From contig JACRTY010000017.1 in NCBI GenBank assembly GCA_014305025.1, positions 1-64,000 of the forward strand: DNA of 64,000 bases, read 5' to 3'. Of this stretch, positions 25,241-33,846 are shown piece by piece. Positions within the stretch are counted from its first letter, which is position 1. Every line of letters starts with the position of its first letter. The stretch comes from Candidatus Nyctobacter psychrophilus. GTDB taxonomy: Bacteria > Vulcanimicrobiota > Vulcanimicrobiia > Vulcanimicrobiales > Vulcanimicrobiaceae. Made by a program: the position numbers and the translations under genes. The notes under the pieces are model-generated. The model was not told the origin of the DNA and made no database searches. It was given only the letters and a program-made list of their open reading frames with translations.

Positions 25241-26284
25241 TCAGTAGATCGAGGTGAACTCGCGCTGCTCGGCGTGGAACTCCTCGAGCAGGGTCATCCA
25301 GCGGATGTTGTAGTGACGCGGATCACCGTATTCGTCCAACCGGTCCAGTGGTAGCCGCTCAAGCATGTGCTGGATCGATTCCAGGACGGTGCGCGAGGGC
25401 GTGAAGCCCAGCACTCGCGACAGTTTCGCGTTGCTCATGCGATAGTTACGGACGAATTCCGGCAGCGGCGCTTCACGCAGATCGACGCGGATCGGCGGAT
25501 CGAGTAGCCCGAGAGAGCCTGCGACCAGCATCGCAAGTTGGCGAATCTGATAGTTCTCTTCGAGCACGTTGAAGATTTGCGCGCGGATGCGGTCGAGCGG
25601 CGCGCTCAGCGCCATCACGTGGACGGCCGCGACATCCTCCACGTCCACCAGCGGGCGCCACATCCAGCCGCCGCCGTGCACGTACAGCCGCCGCTGCAGG
25701 ATCGCGTCTTTGACGAACGTGTTGACGACCAGATCGAAACGCATGCGCGGACTGTATCCGTAGACCGTGCCCTGCCGGAAAATAACGGGCGCGAAGGCAT
25801 CGCTCGCCGCGCGCAGGACGACGTCCTCGGCGTACTTCTTCGAAAGCGAGTACGCTCCGCGCGGGGACAGTTCCGTCGTCTCGTCGCACATCGTCGGAGA
25901 TCGCGCGACGTCATGCGACGAGATTTCGCTATCGTACAGCGACGCCGACGACGCGAACGTGAACCGTACGATGCCGCGCACGGCACACGCCGCCACTAGG
26001 CGCTCGGTCCCGAGCGCATTCATCTGCCAGTTCGCCTCGGTGTTGTATTCGGCCGTCGGATCGTTGGAAAGGCCGGCGAGATGGCAAACGGCGTCGATCC
26101 CGGTCAGCCACGCCTCATCGAAGGCGCGCAGGTCGCCCCGGATCACCTCAACGTCGAGGCCTGCGAGCGGTTTACGGCCCCAAAAGAGCCGGTCCAGGAC
26201 GACCGGCCGATGCCCGGCTTCGAGCAGCTGCCGGCACAGCACGGCCCCGATGTAGCCGCCGCCCCCGGTGACAAGAACCCGCAT
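25241..26284 (-). CDS. NAD-dependent epimerase/dehydratase (extended SDR)
   Basis: A 347-residue extended short-chain dehydrogenase from the ATG at 26284. MRVLVTGGGGYIGAVLCRQL is the NAD loop, VCHLAGLSNDPTAEYN and FTFASSASLYDSE the active-site region, and GAYSLSKKYAEDVVL gives the Tyr-x3-Lys pair. Such enzymes act on NDP-sugars as epimerases, dehydratases or reductases; the SNDP segment is common in the family often annotated as NDP-sugar epimerases. It lies alone between ppdK and a divergent operon, so the pathway is uncertain, although cell-surface sugar biosynthesis is likely from the neighbourhood. The 13 residues before the chosen ATG in the longest frame are not family-like. Confidence 0.85.
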   Translation of the reverse strand: MRVLVTGGGGYIGAVLCRQLLEAGHRPVVLDRLFWGRKPLAGLDVEVIRGDLRAFDEAWLTGIDAVCHLAGLSNDPTAEYNTEANWQMNALGTERLVAACAVRGIVRFTFASSASLYDSEISSHDVARSPTMCDETTELSPRGAYSLSKKYAEDVVLRAASDAFAPVIFRQGTVYGYSPRMRFDLVVNTFVKDAILQRRLYVHGGGWMWRPLVDVEDVAAVHVMALSAPLDRIRAQIFNVLEENYQIRQLAMLVAGSLGLLDPPIRVDLREAPLPEFVRNYRMSNAKLSRVLGFTPSRTVLESIQHMLERLPLDRLDEYGDPRHYNIRWMTLLEEFHAEQREFTSIY

Positions 26285-26408
26285 ATTGCCCGCTTTCAGC
26301 CAAGCGCGGAACCTCCCGCTCAACGCCCTGAGGCCAGCGGGGCAACTTTGCCCGGTTGGTTTCGGGATCGCCGGGGCCCGAACCGTCGAAGGATGGTATG
26401 GGCCGCTT

Positions 26409-26428
26409 GTGGCACAATTGACAAAACG
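26409..26428 (+). repeat. Upstream copy of a twin motif (GTGGCACAATTGACAAAACG)
   Basis: A 20-base element whose near copy lies 86 bases downstream at 26495-26513. Both share GTGGCAYAATTGWCAAA followed by CG. The core TTGWCAA is a palindrome with a W centre. The pair lies between the divergent epimerase and ATPase genes, as operator sites do. Confidence 0.5.
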
Positions 26429-26474
26429 ACGGCAGGCACGGATGAACTATCATCGCTGGCGTACTCGCGTGCGA

Positions 26475-26513
26475 TTGCCAATGCGCTTGTAGCCGTGGCA
26501 TAATTGTCAAACG
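26475..26513 (+). promoter_or_regulatory. Probable sigma-70-type promoter of the ATPase operon, leaderless start
   Basis: TTGCCA at 26475-26480 and CATAAT at 26499-26504 are separated by 18 bases, a good match to -35 and -10 boxes. Transcription would begin near 26510-26512, and the GTG at 26513 would then be at or next to the 5' end, giving a leaderless mRNA. The -10 box lies within the downstream copy of the twin motif (26495-26513), so a protein bound there would block the promoter. Confidence 0.45.
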
Positions 26514-27871
26514 TGGCAACCAATCCGTATCGGCCCGGTCCCGGTCTTCCCCCTTCCGTCTTAGCCGGCCGCGAAGCCGCCTTGCAAGAGGCACGCCTGG
26601 CGGCGGACGCCGTCGCTTCAGGCCTCGGCACTGCGCCGCTCGTCTACTTCGGCCTGCGAGGCGTAGGGAAGACCGTTCTCATCCGCGCGATCGCCCGTGA
26701 ATTGGAACGCAATCGCTTTTTCCCGCTCATCATCGAGGCGGAAAAAGGGCGGGCTTTCAGCCGAACCTTCACGGAAGTAGTCGGGCAGCGAATCGATGAC
26801 TTCGCCGCCCTGGGTACGCAAGTAGGCCGCGGGGCGAAACGTCTACTGGGGGTCCTTCCAACGGTTTCCTTTGATCTACCGAACGAGACCGGATCGATAA
26901 GTCTCGCGCGAGCAAAGATCGATGAGAACCCAAACGTCAAATCACTTGTGGACTCGCTGACCGAACTCAACGCAGAACTCAGTCGAGCGCGTCGACCACT
27001 GCTCATTGCGGTCGATGAGGCACAAGAGGCAGACTTAGCAACGTTGCGTGCGGTCCTGCGCGTAGTTCACGCCAGCATGGGTACCGAACGTGCTATTCTC
27101 GGCATTTTTGCCGGCACTCCAACATTACGCGCGCATCTGGGCCGAGCGCACACGTATGCTGAACGCTTTTCCTTCTCGGAACTGACGATGCTCGATACGG
27201 AGGACACGCGGCGCGCCCTTGTGGTTCCGGCCGAGCAGTACGACACCCAATTCACCAGTGAGGCACTCGAGCGACTCGTCAACGTGACTTCCGGCTATCC
27301 GTACTTCGTGCAACTCTACGGCGCATACAGTTGGCAAACGCATCAAAATCATATCATCGAAACGCGAGACGTCGAGTCGGCGATTCCGCTCGTAGAAGAG
27401 AAACTTGACGCCGGATTTTACCGCGTAAGACTAGACCGGCTTTCACCGCGTGAGGTCGCTTACGTAATGGCCTTGGGCTCGCTAGGACCCGGGATACATG
27501 GGGTGTCGGAGGTCGCCGCACGGCTCGGACGCTCGGTGCGCGACGTGAGTTCAGTGCGCAATCGCCTCATTGAGAAAGGCATGTTATACAGCCCTTTACC
27601 GGGTGCAATTGCCTTTAGCGTGCCGCTGTTCGAGCGGTTCATCGAGCGTCATCGCACCGAGCTTGAGCGCGTGCTCGTAACCGAACCCTATGACCGCCGC
27701 AAGAGTAATTATCGACTCGCTCCCGGAGCGCCGGGAAAGTCGCTCGAGCCAACTCTTCGGCCGGCGCGGGCAGAGTTTAAGGCACGTGCGAAGCGCCTTC
27801 GGAACGAAACGCAAGGTCGCATTGTCGCCGAATCGGCGGCACTCATCCGTGAAGCTCGTGACGAACGGTGA
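26513..27871 (+). CDS. AAA-type ATPase with C-terminal winged-helix-like region
   Basis: A 452-residue P-loop ATPase of the Orc1/Cdc6-like or archaeal-ATPase group. After PYRPGPGLPPSVLAGREAAL comes Walker A (VYFGLRGVGKTVLIRAI, near residue 48), then Walker B with LLIAVDEAQEADLATLRAVL, and a sensor-like ILGIFAGTPTLRAHL. The part from about residue 310 (LSPREVAYVMALGSLGPGIHGVSEVAARLGRSVRDVSSVRNRLIEKGML) looks like a winged helix that could bind DNA. The longest frame starts at TTG 26504, inside the proposed -10 box, so GTG 26513 is preferred. The gene heads an operon with a SAMHD1-like HD protein 37 bases downstream. Its role is unknown: stress sensing, DNA maintenance or defence are possible. 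Confidence 0.75.
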   Translation: MATNPYRPGPGLPPSVLAGREAALQEARLAADAVASGLGTAPLVYFGLRGVGKTVLIRAIARELERNRFFPLIIEAEKGRAFSRTFTEVVGQRIDDFAALGTQVGRGAKRLLGVLPTVSFDLPNETGSISLARAKIDENPNVKSLVDSLTELNAELSRARRPLLIAVDEAQEADLATLRAVLRVVHASMGTERAILGIFAGTPTLRAHLGRAHTYAERFSFSELTMLDTEDTRRALVVPAEQYDTQFTSEALERLVNVTSGYPYFVQLYGAYSWQTHQNHIIETRDVESAIPLVEEKLDAGFYRVRLDRLSPREVAYVMALGSLGPGIHGVSEVAARLGRSVRDVSSVRNRLIEKGMLYSPLPGAIAFSVPLFERFIERHRTELERVLVTEPYDRRKSNYRLAPGAPGKSLEPTLRPARAEFKARAKRLRNETQGRIVAESAALIREARDER

Positions 27872-27908
27872 CTCTCGTCGTCCATTCACGTAGTTTGTCG
27901 GCCACCCG

Positions 27909-29177
27909 GTGAAGCGAATCTATGACCCGATCCATCACTTCATTGAACTCGATGACGGTGAGCAGGCGCTGGTCGATGCTGCGCCCTTACAGCGGTTGCG
28001 TCGTCTGCGGCAACTCGGACTCGCGTACCTCGCTTTTCCTGCGGCGGAGCATTCGCGTTTCGGGCACGCGGTCGGGGCATTAGCACTCGGTGACCGTGTC
28101 ATCGAAGGCCTGCGCCGGCACAGCCCCGAGTATTTTGCGAGCGAGGCCGACTTCGCGCGCCAGCGACGGCTGCTGAGGGCCGCTTTGCTGCTCCACGACG
28201 TCGGGCACGGCCCGTTCAGCCACGCGTGCGAAGCGGTGTTGGGCGTACCGCACGAAGCGCGGACTAGCGCCATCCTCGCACTGCCCCAAATCGCCGCCGC
28301 GCTCCAGGGGCTCGATCTTGCGAGTGAGGACGTGCACGCGCTGGTCACCGGTAATCCCGAAGTACGCTTTCCGGTGCTGCGCGAGATCGTCAGCGGACCG
28401 AACCTCGATGCCGACCGCATGGATTATTTGCTGCGCGACGGATACTTCACGGGAGTAGTCAGCGGGCGGTACGATGCCGACCAGTTGATCGGCGCGTTGC
28501 GCGTCTTTGAACAATGCGGCCGGCCGGTACTTGGCGTCGACGGACGTGGGACCGTCGCGCTCGAATCGTTCGTGCTCGCGCGGTACATGATGTTTTCGAC
28601 GGTCTACTTCCACCACACGACGCGCCAATTTGAACGCATTCTTCATGCAGCGCTGCGCGAACTGTGGCCCGAGCCGGGGGCCCTCGACCCTATCGAAGCA
28701 TTCTTGGAATGGGACGACTTCCGCATCTTCGATGCGCTCCGCTCGGCGGCAAGCGTGGCGGGCCGCGCGCTGCGCGAGCGACACACGCTGTTTGCACTCG
28801 TGGCCGAATTCAACGCCGAGCGCGATCTCTCGACCTACGAGACGTGCCGAGAACTACTCCTGGAGCGTTACGGTGAGGCCGTCTGGGCTGACGAGCAGCA
28901 GCAGGCGATGCACCGCCTCCCGCTCGGCGCCGAGCCCGGACCGACGGTTCTCGTACGGACGCAGACCGGCCTCATCGATGCACGCGAGGCTTCCGACCTC
29001 ATCGGGCGTTTGAGCGGCAGTGCGTACTGGCGGAAACTCTACGTCTTACGGGAGCGCGCCGACGTGGGGACTGCGCGAGAGCTCTGCGCAGCCGTCGTTA
29101 CGCGGGCCCGGCAGGGCAAAAACGGCGATGACTGCGCCGCCCAGGGGGCGCTATCAACCGGCCGAAGCATGTCGTAA
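27909..29177 (+). CDS. SAMHD1-like HD-domain phosphohydrolase
   Basis: A 422-residue HD-superfamily enzyme of the COG1078 type, related to dNTP triphosphohydrolases and SAMHD1. The start GTG 27909 gives VKRIYDPIHHFIELDDGEQALVDAAPLQRLRRLRQLG, a standard family N-terminus. EHSRFGHAVGA has the first metal His, LLHDVGHGPFSHACE the HD pair, and LDADRMDYLLRDGYFTG the last metal Asp. All metal ligands seem intact, so hydrolysis of dNTPs or of another nucleotide is plausible. It follows the ATPase closely, and its TAA overlaps the ATG of rfbC (TAATG), so it is translationally coupled to a sugar gene, which is an odd partnership. Confidence 0.85.
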   Translation: MKRIYDPIHHFIELDDGEQALVDAAPLQRLRRLRQLGLAYLAFPAAEHSRFGHAVGALALGDRVIEGLRRHSPEYFASEADFARQRRLLRAALLLHDVGHGPFSHACEAVLGVPHEARTSAILALPQIAAALQGLDLASEDVHALVTGNPEVRFPVLREIVSGPNLDADRMDYLLRDGYFTGVVSGRYDADQLIGALRVFEQCGRPVLGVDGRGTVALESFVLARYMMFSTVYFHHTTRQFERILHAALRELWPEPGALDPIEAFLEWDDFRIFDALRSAASVAGRALRERHTLFALVAEFNAERDLSTYETCRELLLERYGEAVWADEQQQAMHRLPLGAEPGPTVLVRTQTGLIDAREASDLIGRLSGSAYWRKLYVLRERADVGTARELCAAVVTRARQGKNGDDCAAQGALSTGRSMS

Positions 29178-29728
29178 TGGCGATCGGCACGCAGGCCACG
29201 ATCTTCGCGGACGCGCGCATCTTCATGCCCGACGTATACGAAGACGACCGTGGATTCTTTAAGGAAACGTACTCGACGCGCAAGTACCGGGAACTCGGGC
29301 TTGCCGATGAATTCGTGCAGGACAGCGTTTCGTTTTCGATCCGCAACGTCATTCGCGGCTTGCACTACGACCGCGCAATGTCGAAGTTCGTGCAGGTACT
29401 GCGCGGCAAGATTTGGGACGTCATCGTTGACGTTCGGCCTCCGTCGGCGACCTATTTGCGCTGGCAGGGCTTTTACTTGAGCGAACACGACCACAAGCAG
29501 TTGTACATTCCGCCCGGTTTCGCCCACGGCTTCATCGCGCTCGCGGACGACGTGATCTTCTCGTACAAGCACGGCGCGCTCTACGATCCGGCGACCGAAG
29601 GCGCGATACGATGGAACGATCCGAGGCTCGGCATTGCCTGGCCGCTCGTCGGCGAGCCGCGCCTCTCGGCAAAGGACAGCGCTGCGCCCCTCTTTGCCGA
29701 CACGGGGCTTCCGCCGTCGCCCCACTGA
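29177..29728 (+). CDS. rfbC: dTDP-4-dehydrorhamnose 3,5-epimerase
   Basis: The cupin enzyme that turns dTDP-4-keto-6-deoxyglucose into dTDP-4-keto-L-rhamnose. Its 183 residues show MPDVYEDDRGFFKETYS, RNVIRGLHYDRAMSKFVQVLRGKIWDVIVDVR (with the catalytic His of RGLHY), LYIPPGFAHGFIAL and YDPATEGAIRWNDPRLGIAWP, all in normal order. It is the only rfbC in the window, so it must serve the rfbB-rfbA-rfbD block 7 kb away if dTDP-rhamnose is made. Start is fixed by the TAATG overlap with the HD gene. Confidence 0.95.
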   Translation: MAIGTQATIFADARIFMPDVYEDDRGFFKETYSTRKYRELGLADEFVQDSVSFSIRNVIRGLHYDRAMSKFVQVLRGKIWDVIVDVRPPSATYLRWQGFYLSEHDHKQLYIPPGFAHGFIALADDVIFSYKHGALYDPATEGAIRWNDPRLGIAWPLVGEPRLSAKDSAAPLFADTGLPPSPH

Positions 29729-31059
29729 TCCTCACCGCGACGGTCGTCGTCCCCGTTCCACATGCCGTACCGCTCGGCCCGACGACGCTTGCACTGTTCA
29801 TCGCGGTAGCAGTCTTTGTCGCACTCGCCACCATGCGCAAGGCGGCGCTCGGCGTAGGCGTCCTCGTCGTCGTGGAACCGTTCGCCTTCGCCCACGTGCT
29901 TGGCCCGACGACGCTGACCTTGCCCAAAGCGGCGCTCGCCGGATTGATTGCGGGTCTCGTACTGCGACGACCATCGCTTGCGGTGCTGCGGGCCCCTGCG
30001 AACCGCGCGCTGGTCGGCGGAGCGGCGGCACTGGTAATCGTCGATGCACTCAGCATCATTCCGGCGGTCTACTTGGATGCCGCTCTACGCGAAACGCTCA
30101 AAGCGCTCGAATACTTCGCGGCGTTCGCAGCGGCGGCCGTTGCGTTTGCGGACGACCCCGATGAAACGCTGGTCTGGAATGCAGTGGCGGTCGTCAGCGC
30201 TCTCGTTTGCGTCCTCGCGCTCGTGCAAGAAGCAACGGTCGCGCCATCGGGCTTCTGGCTGCACGGCCGCATCGTCCCGCGCATCGCGGGTCCACTGGAA
30301 GGTCCGAACCAGCTCGCGGGTTGGCTCGACCTCATGACGCCGTTGCTCGTCGCGCGCGCGCTCTTGGGCAAGCACGTCTGGCCCTTCGCCGCCCTTGCGA
30401 CCCTCGCGGTGACGACGGATCTCTTGGCCCTTTCACGCTCCGGAGTGGTCGGAATCGTCGTCGGCGTAGGCGTGATCGCGTTTTTGGCGGCGCGTGTCGG
30501 CTTCGCACGCCGCCTCATGTATGCGGCGCCGCTTGCAATCGTGCCGCTGATTGCCGTCAGTGCTATCCTCACATTTGCGAACACGGGCGTCGGCAATCTC
30601 GCAAATGGAGGCGCAGGCGATCTGGCAGCGCGTTTCCAAATCGCCTCGGAGCAAACGGTTGAAAACGGCCTCGCCCCGCGACCCGTGCTGTGGAAGGCGG
30701 GGCTGCAGATGTTCGCCTTGGATCCGGGCCTCGGCATCGGAGCCGGAAACTACGAACTACTGACGCCGCTGGTCGGGCTCGTCGGCGTGCGCACGCACGC
30801 CAATAGTCTGTACGTGCAGGCCCTGGCGGAAACCGGGCTGCTCGGGTTCGCGGCGATTCTCTGGACCATCGTCGCCGCCGTCACAACGATGCTGCGCAAC
30901 GCGCGCGGACCGCTGTTGGCCGGCATCGGCGCCGGAACGATCGGGCTCGCCGTCCACGAGGCGTACGATCTGCTGACGTTCTATCCCAAGGTCGGCGAAT
31001 TGTGGTGGCTGTTGCTCGGCATCGGGGCCGGTGCGGTGGCTCTGGGGACGCGGCGATGA
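29611..31059 (+). CDS. O-antigen ligase / Wzy-like polytopic membrane protein
   Basis: A protein with about ten to twelve hydrophobic segments. The family signature is near the C-terminus: GIGAGNYELLTPLVG and VRTHANSLYVQALAETGLLG, which matches the periplasmic H-x2-N-x2-L-x4-E-x-G-x2-G pattern of WaaL/Wzy-C enzymes; PRIAGPLEGPNQLAGWLDL is the typical earlier loop. These proteins ligate or polymerise lipid-linked glycans in the periplasm. The start is unresolved: the only usual start codon before the first membrane helix is ATG 29611, deep inside rfbC, while a CTG at 29725 would overlap the rfbC TGA in the coupled manner seen for neighbouring genes. The stop overlaps the next ATG (ATGA). Confidence 0.82.
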   Translation: MERSEARHCLAARRRAAPLGKGQRCAPLCRHGASAVAPLILTATVVVPVPHAVPLGPTTLALFIAVAVFVALATMRKAALGVGVLVVVEPFAFAHVLGPTTLTLPKAALAGLIAGLVLRRPSLAVLRAPANRALVGGAAALVIVDALSIIPAVYLDAALRETLKALEYFAAFAAAAVAFADDPDETLVWNAVAVVSALVCVLALVQEATVAPSGFWLHGRIVPRIAGPLEGPNQLAGWLDLMTPLLVARALLGKHVWPFAALATLAVTTDLLALSRSGVVGIVVGVGVIAFLAARVGFARRLMYAAPLAIVPLIAVSAILTFANTGVGNLANGGAGDLAARFQIASEQTVENGLAPRPVLWKAGLQMFALDPGLGIGAGNYELLTPLVGLVGVRTHANSLYVQALAETGLLGFAAILWTIVAAVTTMLRNARGPLLAGIGAGTIGLAVHEAYDLLTFYPKVGELWWLLLGIGAGAVALGTRR

Positions 31060-31571
31060 GCTTCACGCGCGCGGCGCTGGTGACGATCGGCATTGCGTTC
31101 ATTGCGGCTGAGATCGCGCGGCCCACCGTACCCCATGACAAGAAGATCGCGTCGCGCGCGCTGCTGACGGCCTCGCAGCAGACGCAAGCGCCGATCGCAG
31201 GAACGCTCGATCCCGAGCTGCTCAACGATCTGCCGCGCATCTGGCCGAACGCACCTTCGATCTTGAAAGCGCACGGCACCGCGCCGCTGCGCATCGTCGG
31301 ATGCATCCATGATCCGTACACGCACTCAAATGGGGCAGCCGTTTTCCCCATCGTCAACGGCGTGCGCCTCGCCGATTTCTCCGCGTCTTATCAGGGCGAC
31401 CGTTACACGCTGCTCATTCCGTTGCGCCCTCCATTGCCGCAACGGTTCGATGTCGCGGTAGGTTTGGTCTCCGCCGATCAACGCGGTTACTTCCGCTCGA
31501 ACAAAACGCTCTACGCGGGATCAGGCGGAAGACCGGAACGTGGCTGGCTCATAAAGAACGACTTGCGGTAA
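31056..31571 (+). CDS. Small membrane-anchored or exported protein of unknown function
   Basis: A 171-residue protein whose ATG at 31056 overlaps the stop of the O-antigen-ligase-like gene. The N-terminus FTRAALVTIGIAFIAAEIARP is one hydrophobic helix, followed by about 145 hydrophilic residues with PELLNDLPRIWPNAPSILKAHG and RYTLLIPLRPPLPQRFDVAVGL. No family was recognised. The coupling suggests that it assists the ligase or polymerase at the periplasmic face, for example in chain-length control, but it lacks the second C-terminal membrane helix of Wzz proteins. Its 3' end overlaps the convergent phosphoesterase gene by 61 bases. Confidence 0.6.
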   Translation: MSFTRAALVTIGIAFIAAEIARPTVPHDKKIASRALLTASQQTQAPIAGTLDPELLNDLPRIWPNAPSILKAHGTAPLRIVGCIHDPYTHSNGAAVFPIVNGVRLADFSASYQGDRYTLLIPLRPPLPQRFDVAVGLVSADQRGYFRSNKTLYAGSGGRPERGWLIKNDLR

Positions 31572-32872
31572 CGCGTCGTAATCGTTCGATATGCCGACGG
31601 CGCCTGCTTGAAATCAAAGCAGTCGCGCAGGTCGTCGGAAAACGCGTCTCGCGAGCCGAGCGGCTTGAGCCCGAAGGTTTCCTCGGTAAAGCGCAAGATG
31701 CTACCGAACTCGTGTTGCGCGTGCGAAACGTAGCCGTGTTTGGAATACGGCGACACGACGATGAGCGGAACCCGAAAGCCCAGGCCCATGCGATCGACCT
31801 GCGGCGGCTGCACGCTATCGTACCATCCGCCCCAATCGTCCCAGGTGACAAAGACCGCGGTCGAGTTCCAATAGGGGCTCGCCCCGATGGCGTTGACCAC
31901 CGACGTCACCCAGGACGGGCCGGTGTTGCTTGCGGCAAGGGGATGGTCGGAGTTCTGGAAATCCGGAATCACCCAACTGACTTGCGGCAGCGCGCCCGCA
32001 GAAATGTCGTTGAAAATTTGGGTTTCGGGATTGGCTTCGTTGCGGGCCCAATCGGGTCCGTAGCGGATGTGCCGAATGGCGTCGTAGGCCGAGAATTGGC
32101 CGCCCGAGCGTGTGTTCAGTTGAGGCGTGTAATAACGCCATGTGACGCCGGCGGCATCCATGCTGTCGGCGAGTGTCGTATAGTTAAAGCACGGGAAGAC
32201 TCCGGGGGAATCGGTGCCCGCCGAAGTCAGTTGCGGCACGAGGGAACCGGCGGGCGCATCGCATCCCCACGGAGAGCCGTTCGGCACTTCGTCCGCATCA
32301 TTGGACTGCCCGGCGATGAGATATTGGTGCGCTGCGAAGCTGGGGCCGCTGTTGGACTGGAACGTGTCGTCTCCGAGTGTGTACTGTTGAGCGAGCTGCC
32401 AATACGGTTGCGTTTCGGATTGAGGAACGTAACCATACGCGTAGTGGGGGTCGCCGTTCGGGATTGGATTGTATAGCCCGTTGACGATGCCGAACTCATG
32501 CTCGAGGTCGAAGCCGTCGAGCTTTCCGCCGTCGTAGGCCGTTTCGAATGAATAGTGAAAATGGCCGAGATCGTGGCCGTCTTCGAGCAAGCGCGGCACG
32601 AGGGTAACGTGGGACCCGTCGTGGGCAAGGCCGCTCGTAGCGGTGTTTGCCCCCGGAAATCCTTCGAACAGATTGTTAAACGAGCGGTTTTCCTGCACGA
32701 TGATGACGACGTGCTTGACGATCCCCGCGGCGCCAAGCGGCGTCGTCTCATACACGGGCGTTTCCGACGGTTGCTGGGCTAACCTTACGCCACTTCCGGC
32801 GCCGCCGCTGCACGCGGCGAGCCCGGACGCAACCAAACAAGAAAGAAGGCCAACGGTACCGGATCGGCTCAC
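31511..32872 (-). CDS. Phosphoesterase (acid phosphatase / phospholipase C family) lipoprotein
   Basis: A 453-residue exported protein of the PF04185 phosphoesterase family. The N-terminus ends in ASGLAACSGG, a lipobox. HVVIIVQENRSFNNLFEGFPGA is the metal-site signature containing the catalytic Asn-Arg-Ser-Phe block; FVTWDDWGGWYDSVQPP and GFRVPLIVVSPYSKHGYVSH are the second metal region; EFGSILRFTEETFGL closes the domain. It probably hydrolyses phosphate esters or phospholipids outside the cytoplasm. It is alone on the minus strand between two plus-strand sugar blocks. The 3' end overlaps the convergent unknown gene. Confidence 0.88.
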   Translation of the reverse strand: MSRSGTVGLLSCLVASGLAACSGGAGSGVRLAQQPSETPVYETTPLGAAGIVKHVVIIVQENRSFNNLFEGFPGANTATSGLAHDGSHVTLVPRLLEDGHDLGHFHYSFETAYDGGKLDGFDLEHEFGIVNGLYNPIPNGDPHYAYGYVPQSETQPYWQLAQQYTLGDDTFQSNSGPSFAAHQYLIAGQSNDADEVPNGSPWGCDAPAGSLVPQLTSAGTDSPGVFPCFNYTTLADSMDAAGVTWRYYTPQLNTRSGGQFSAYDAIRHIRYGPDWARNEANPETQIFNDISAGALPQVSWVIPDFQNSDHPLAASNTGPSWVTSVVNAIGASPYWNSTAVFVTWDDWGGWYDSVQPPQVDRMGLGFRVPLIVVSPYSKHGYVSHAQHEFGSILRFTEETFGLKPLGSRDAFSDDLRDCFDFKQAPSAYRTITTRYRKSFFMSQPRSGLPPDPA

Positions 32873-32983
32873 AGTCGTGTCCCTTCGTCACTAGAGTACG
32901 GTCTTGCAATACGACGCAACTCCTCGTCCTCCGTTTCGCACGCTAGGTGGGGCACTTCAAGGGGGGACGTTGAAACCCAGGAC

Positions 32984-33838
32984 ATGCGGGTGGTGATCGT
33001 GGGGGCAAGTGGTCAGCTCGGCGGCGACCTCATGGACGCGTTCGCGGACATCGCGCCGATCGGTCTGGAACACAGTACGTTCGACATCGAGCAACCCGCG
33101 GCGATCACGACGATGCTGCTGCGACAAAAACCCGACGTCGTCATCAACACGGCCGCTTTTCACAACGTCGAGCTGTGCGAAACACATCCGGACCGTGCCT
33201 TCGCTATCAACGCCTTAGCGGTCGATCAGCTTGCCGCGCAATGCGCGGCGGCAAACGTTACGCTTGCGCATGTCAGCACGGATTATGTGTTCGACGGCGA
33301 CACCTCGCAACCGTACGCCGAGAGCGATCCTGCCCGGCCGCTTTCAGCGTACGGCATCTCAAAGTACGCCGGCGAACTGCTGATCGCGCGTAATACCTCG
33401 CGCGCCTTCGTCTTTCGCACAAGCGGCCTCTACGGAACGCGGGGCAGCAGCGCGAAGGGCTATACGTTCATCGAACGCATGCTGGCGCAAGCCGCCGCAG
33501 GGAAACCCTTGCGCGTCGTTGACGACGTGACGTTCTCGCCGTCGTACACGCGTCACGTCGCTGTAGCGATTCGGCGCGTGATCCAAACGGAACGGTATGG
33601 AACGTACCACGTCACAAATGCGGGCGCGTGCACGTGGTACGCTTTCGCGCAAGAGATATTCCGCCAAGCGAACGTGGCGGCAGACCTCTCGCGGACGACG
33701 CAAGCATCGTTCCCGAGCCTCGCCCGCCGACCGCGATATTCCGCGCTCGCGCACAACGCGCTCCTCAGACTCGGATTGCCGGAACTGCCGGATTGGCGTC
33801 AGGGCATACGCGAGTATCTCGGCGCGCGGGCAGCCTAA
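32984..33838 (+). CDS. rfbD: dTDP-4-dehydrorhamnose reductase (second copy)
   Basis: A 284-residue paralogue of the protein encoded at 21410-22273. MRVVIVGASGQLGGDLMDAF, VVINTAAFHNVELCETHPDR, AHVSTDYVFDGD and SAYGISKYAGELL (Tyr-x3-Lys) match it landmark for landmark. CCAGGAC just before the ATG is a fair ribosome binding site. This copy has the GC-rich codon use of the surrounding genome, unlike the island copy. It might work with rfbC in the core genome, or reduce a different keto-sugar; there is no second rfbA or rfbB in view. Confidence 0.92.
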   Translation: MRVVIVGASGQLGGDLMDAFADIAPIGLEHSTFDIEQPAAITTMLLRQKPDVVINTAAFHNVELCETHPDRAFAINALAVDQLAAQCAAANVTLAHVSTDYVFDGDTSQPYAESDPARPLSAYGISKYAGELLIARNTSRAFVFRTSGLYGTRGSSAKGYTFIERMLAQAAAGKPLRVVDDVTFSPSYTRHVAVAIRRVIQTERYGTYHVTNAGACTWYAFAQEIFRQANVAADLSRTTQASFPSLARRPRYSALAHNALLRLGLPELPDWRQGIREYLGARAA

Positions 33839-33846
33839 GCCGGCGC

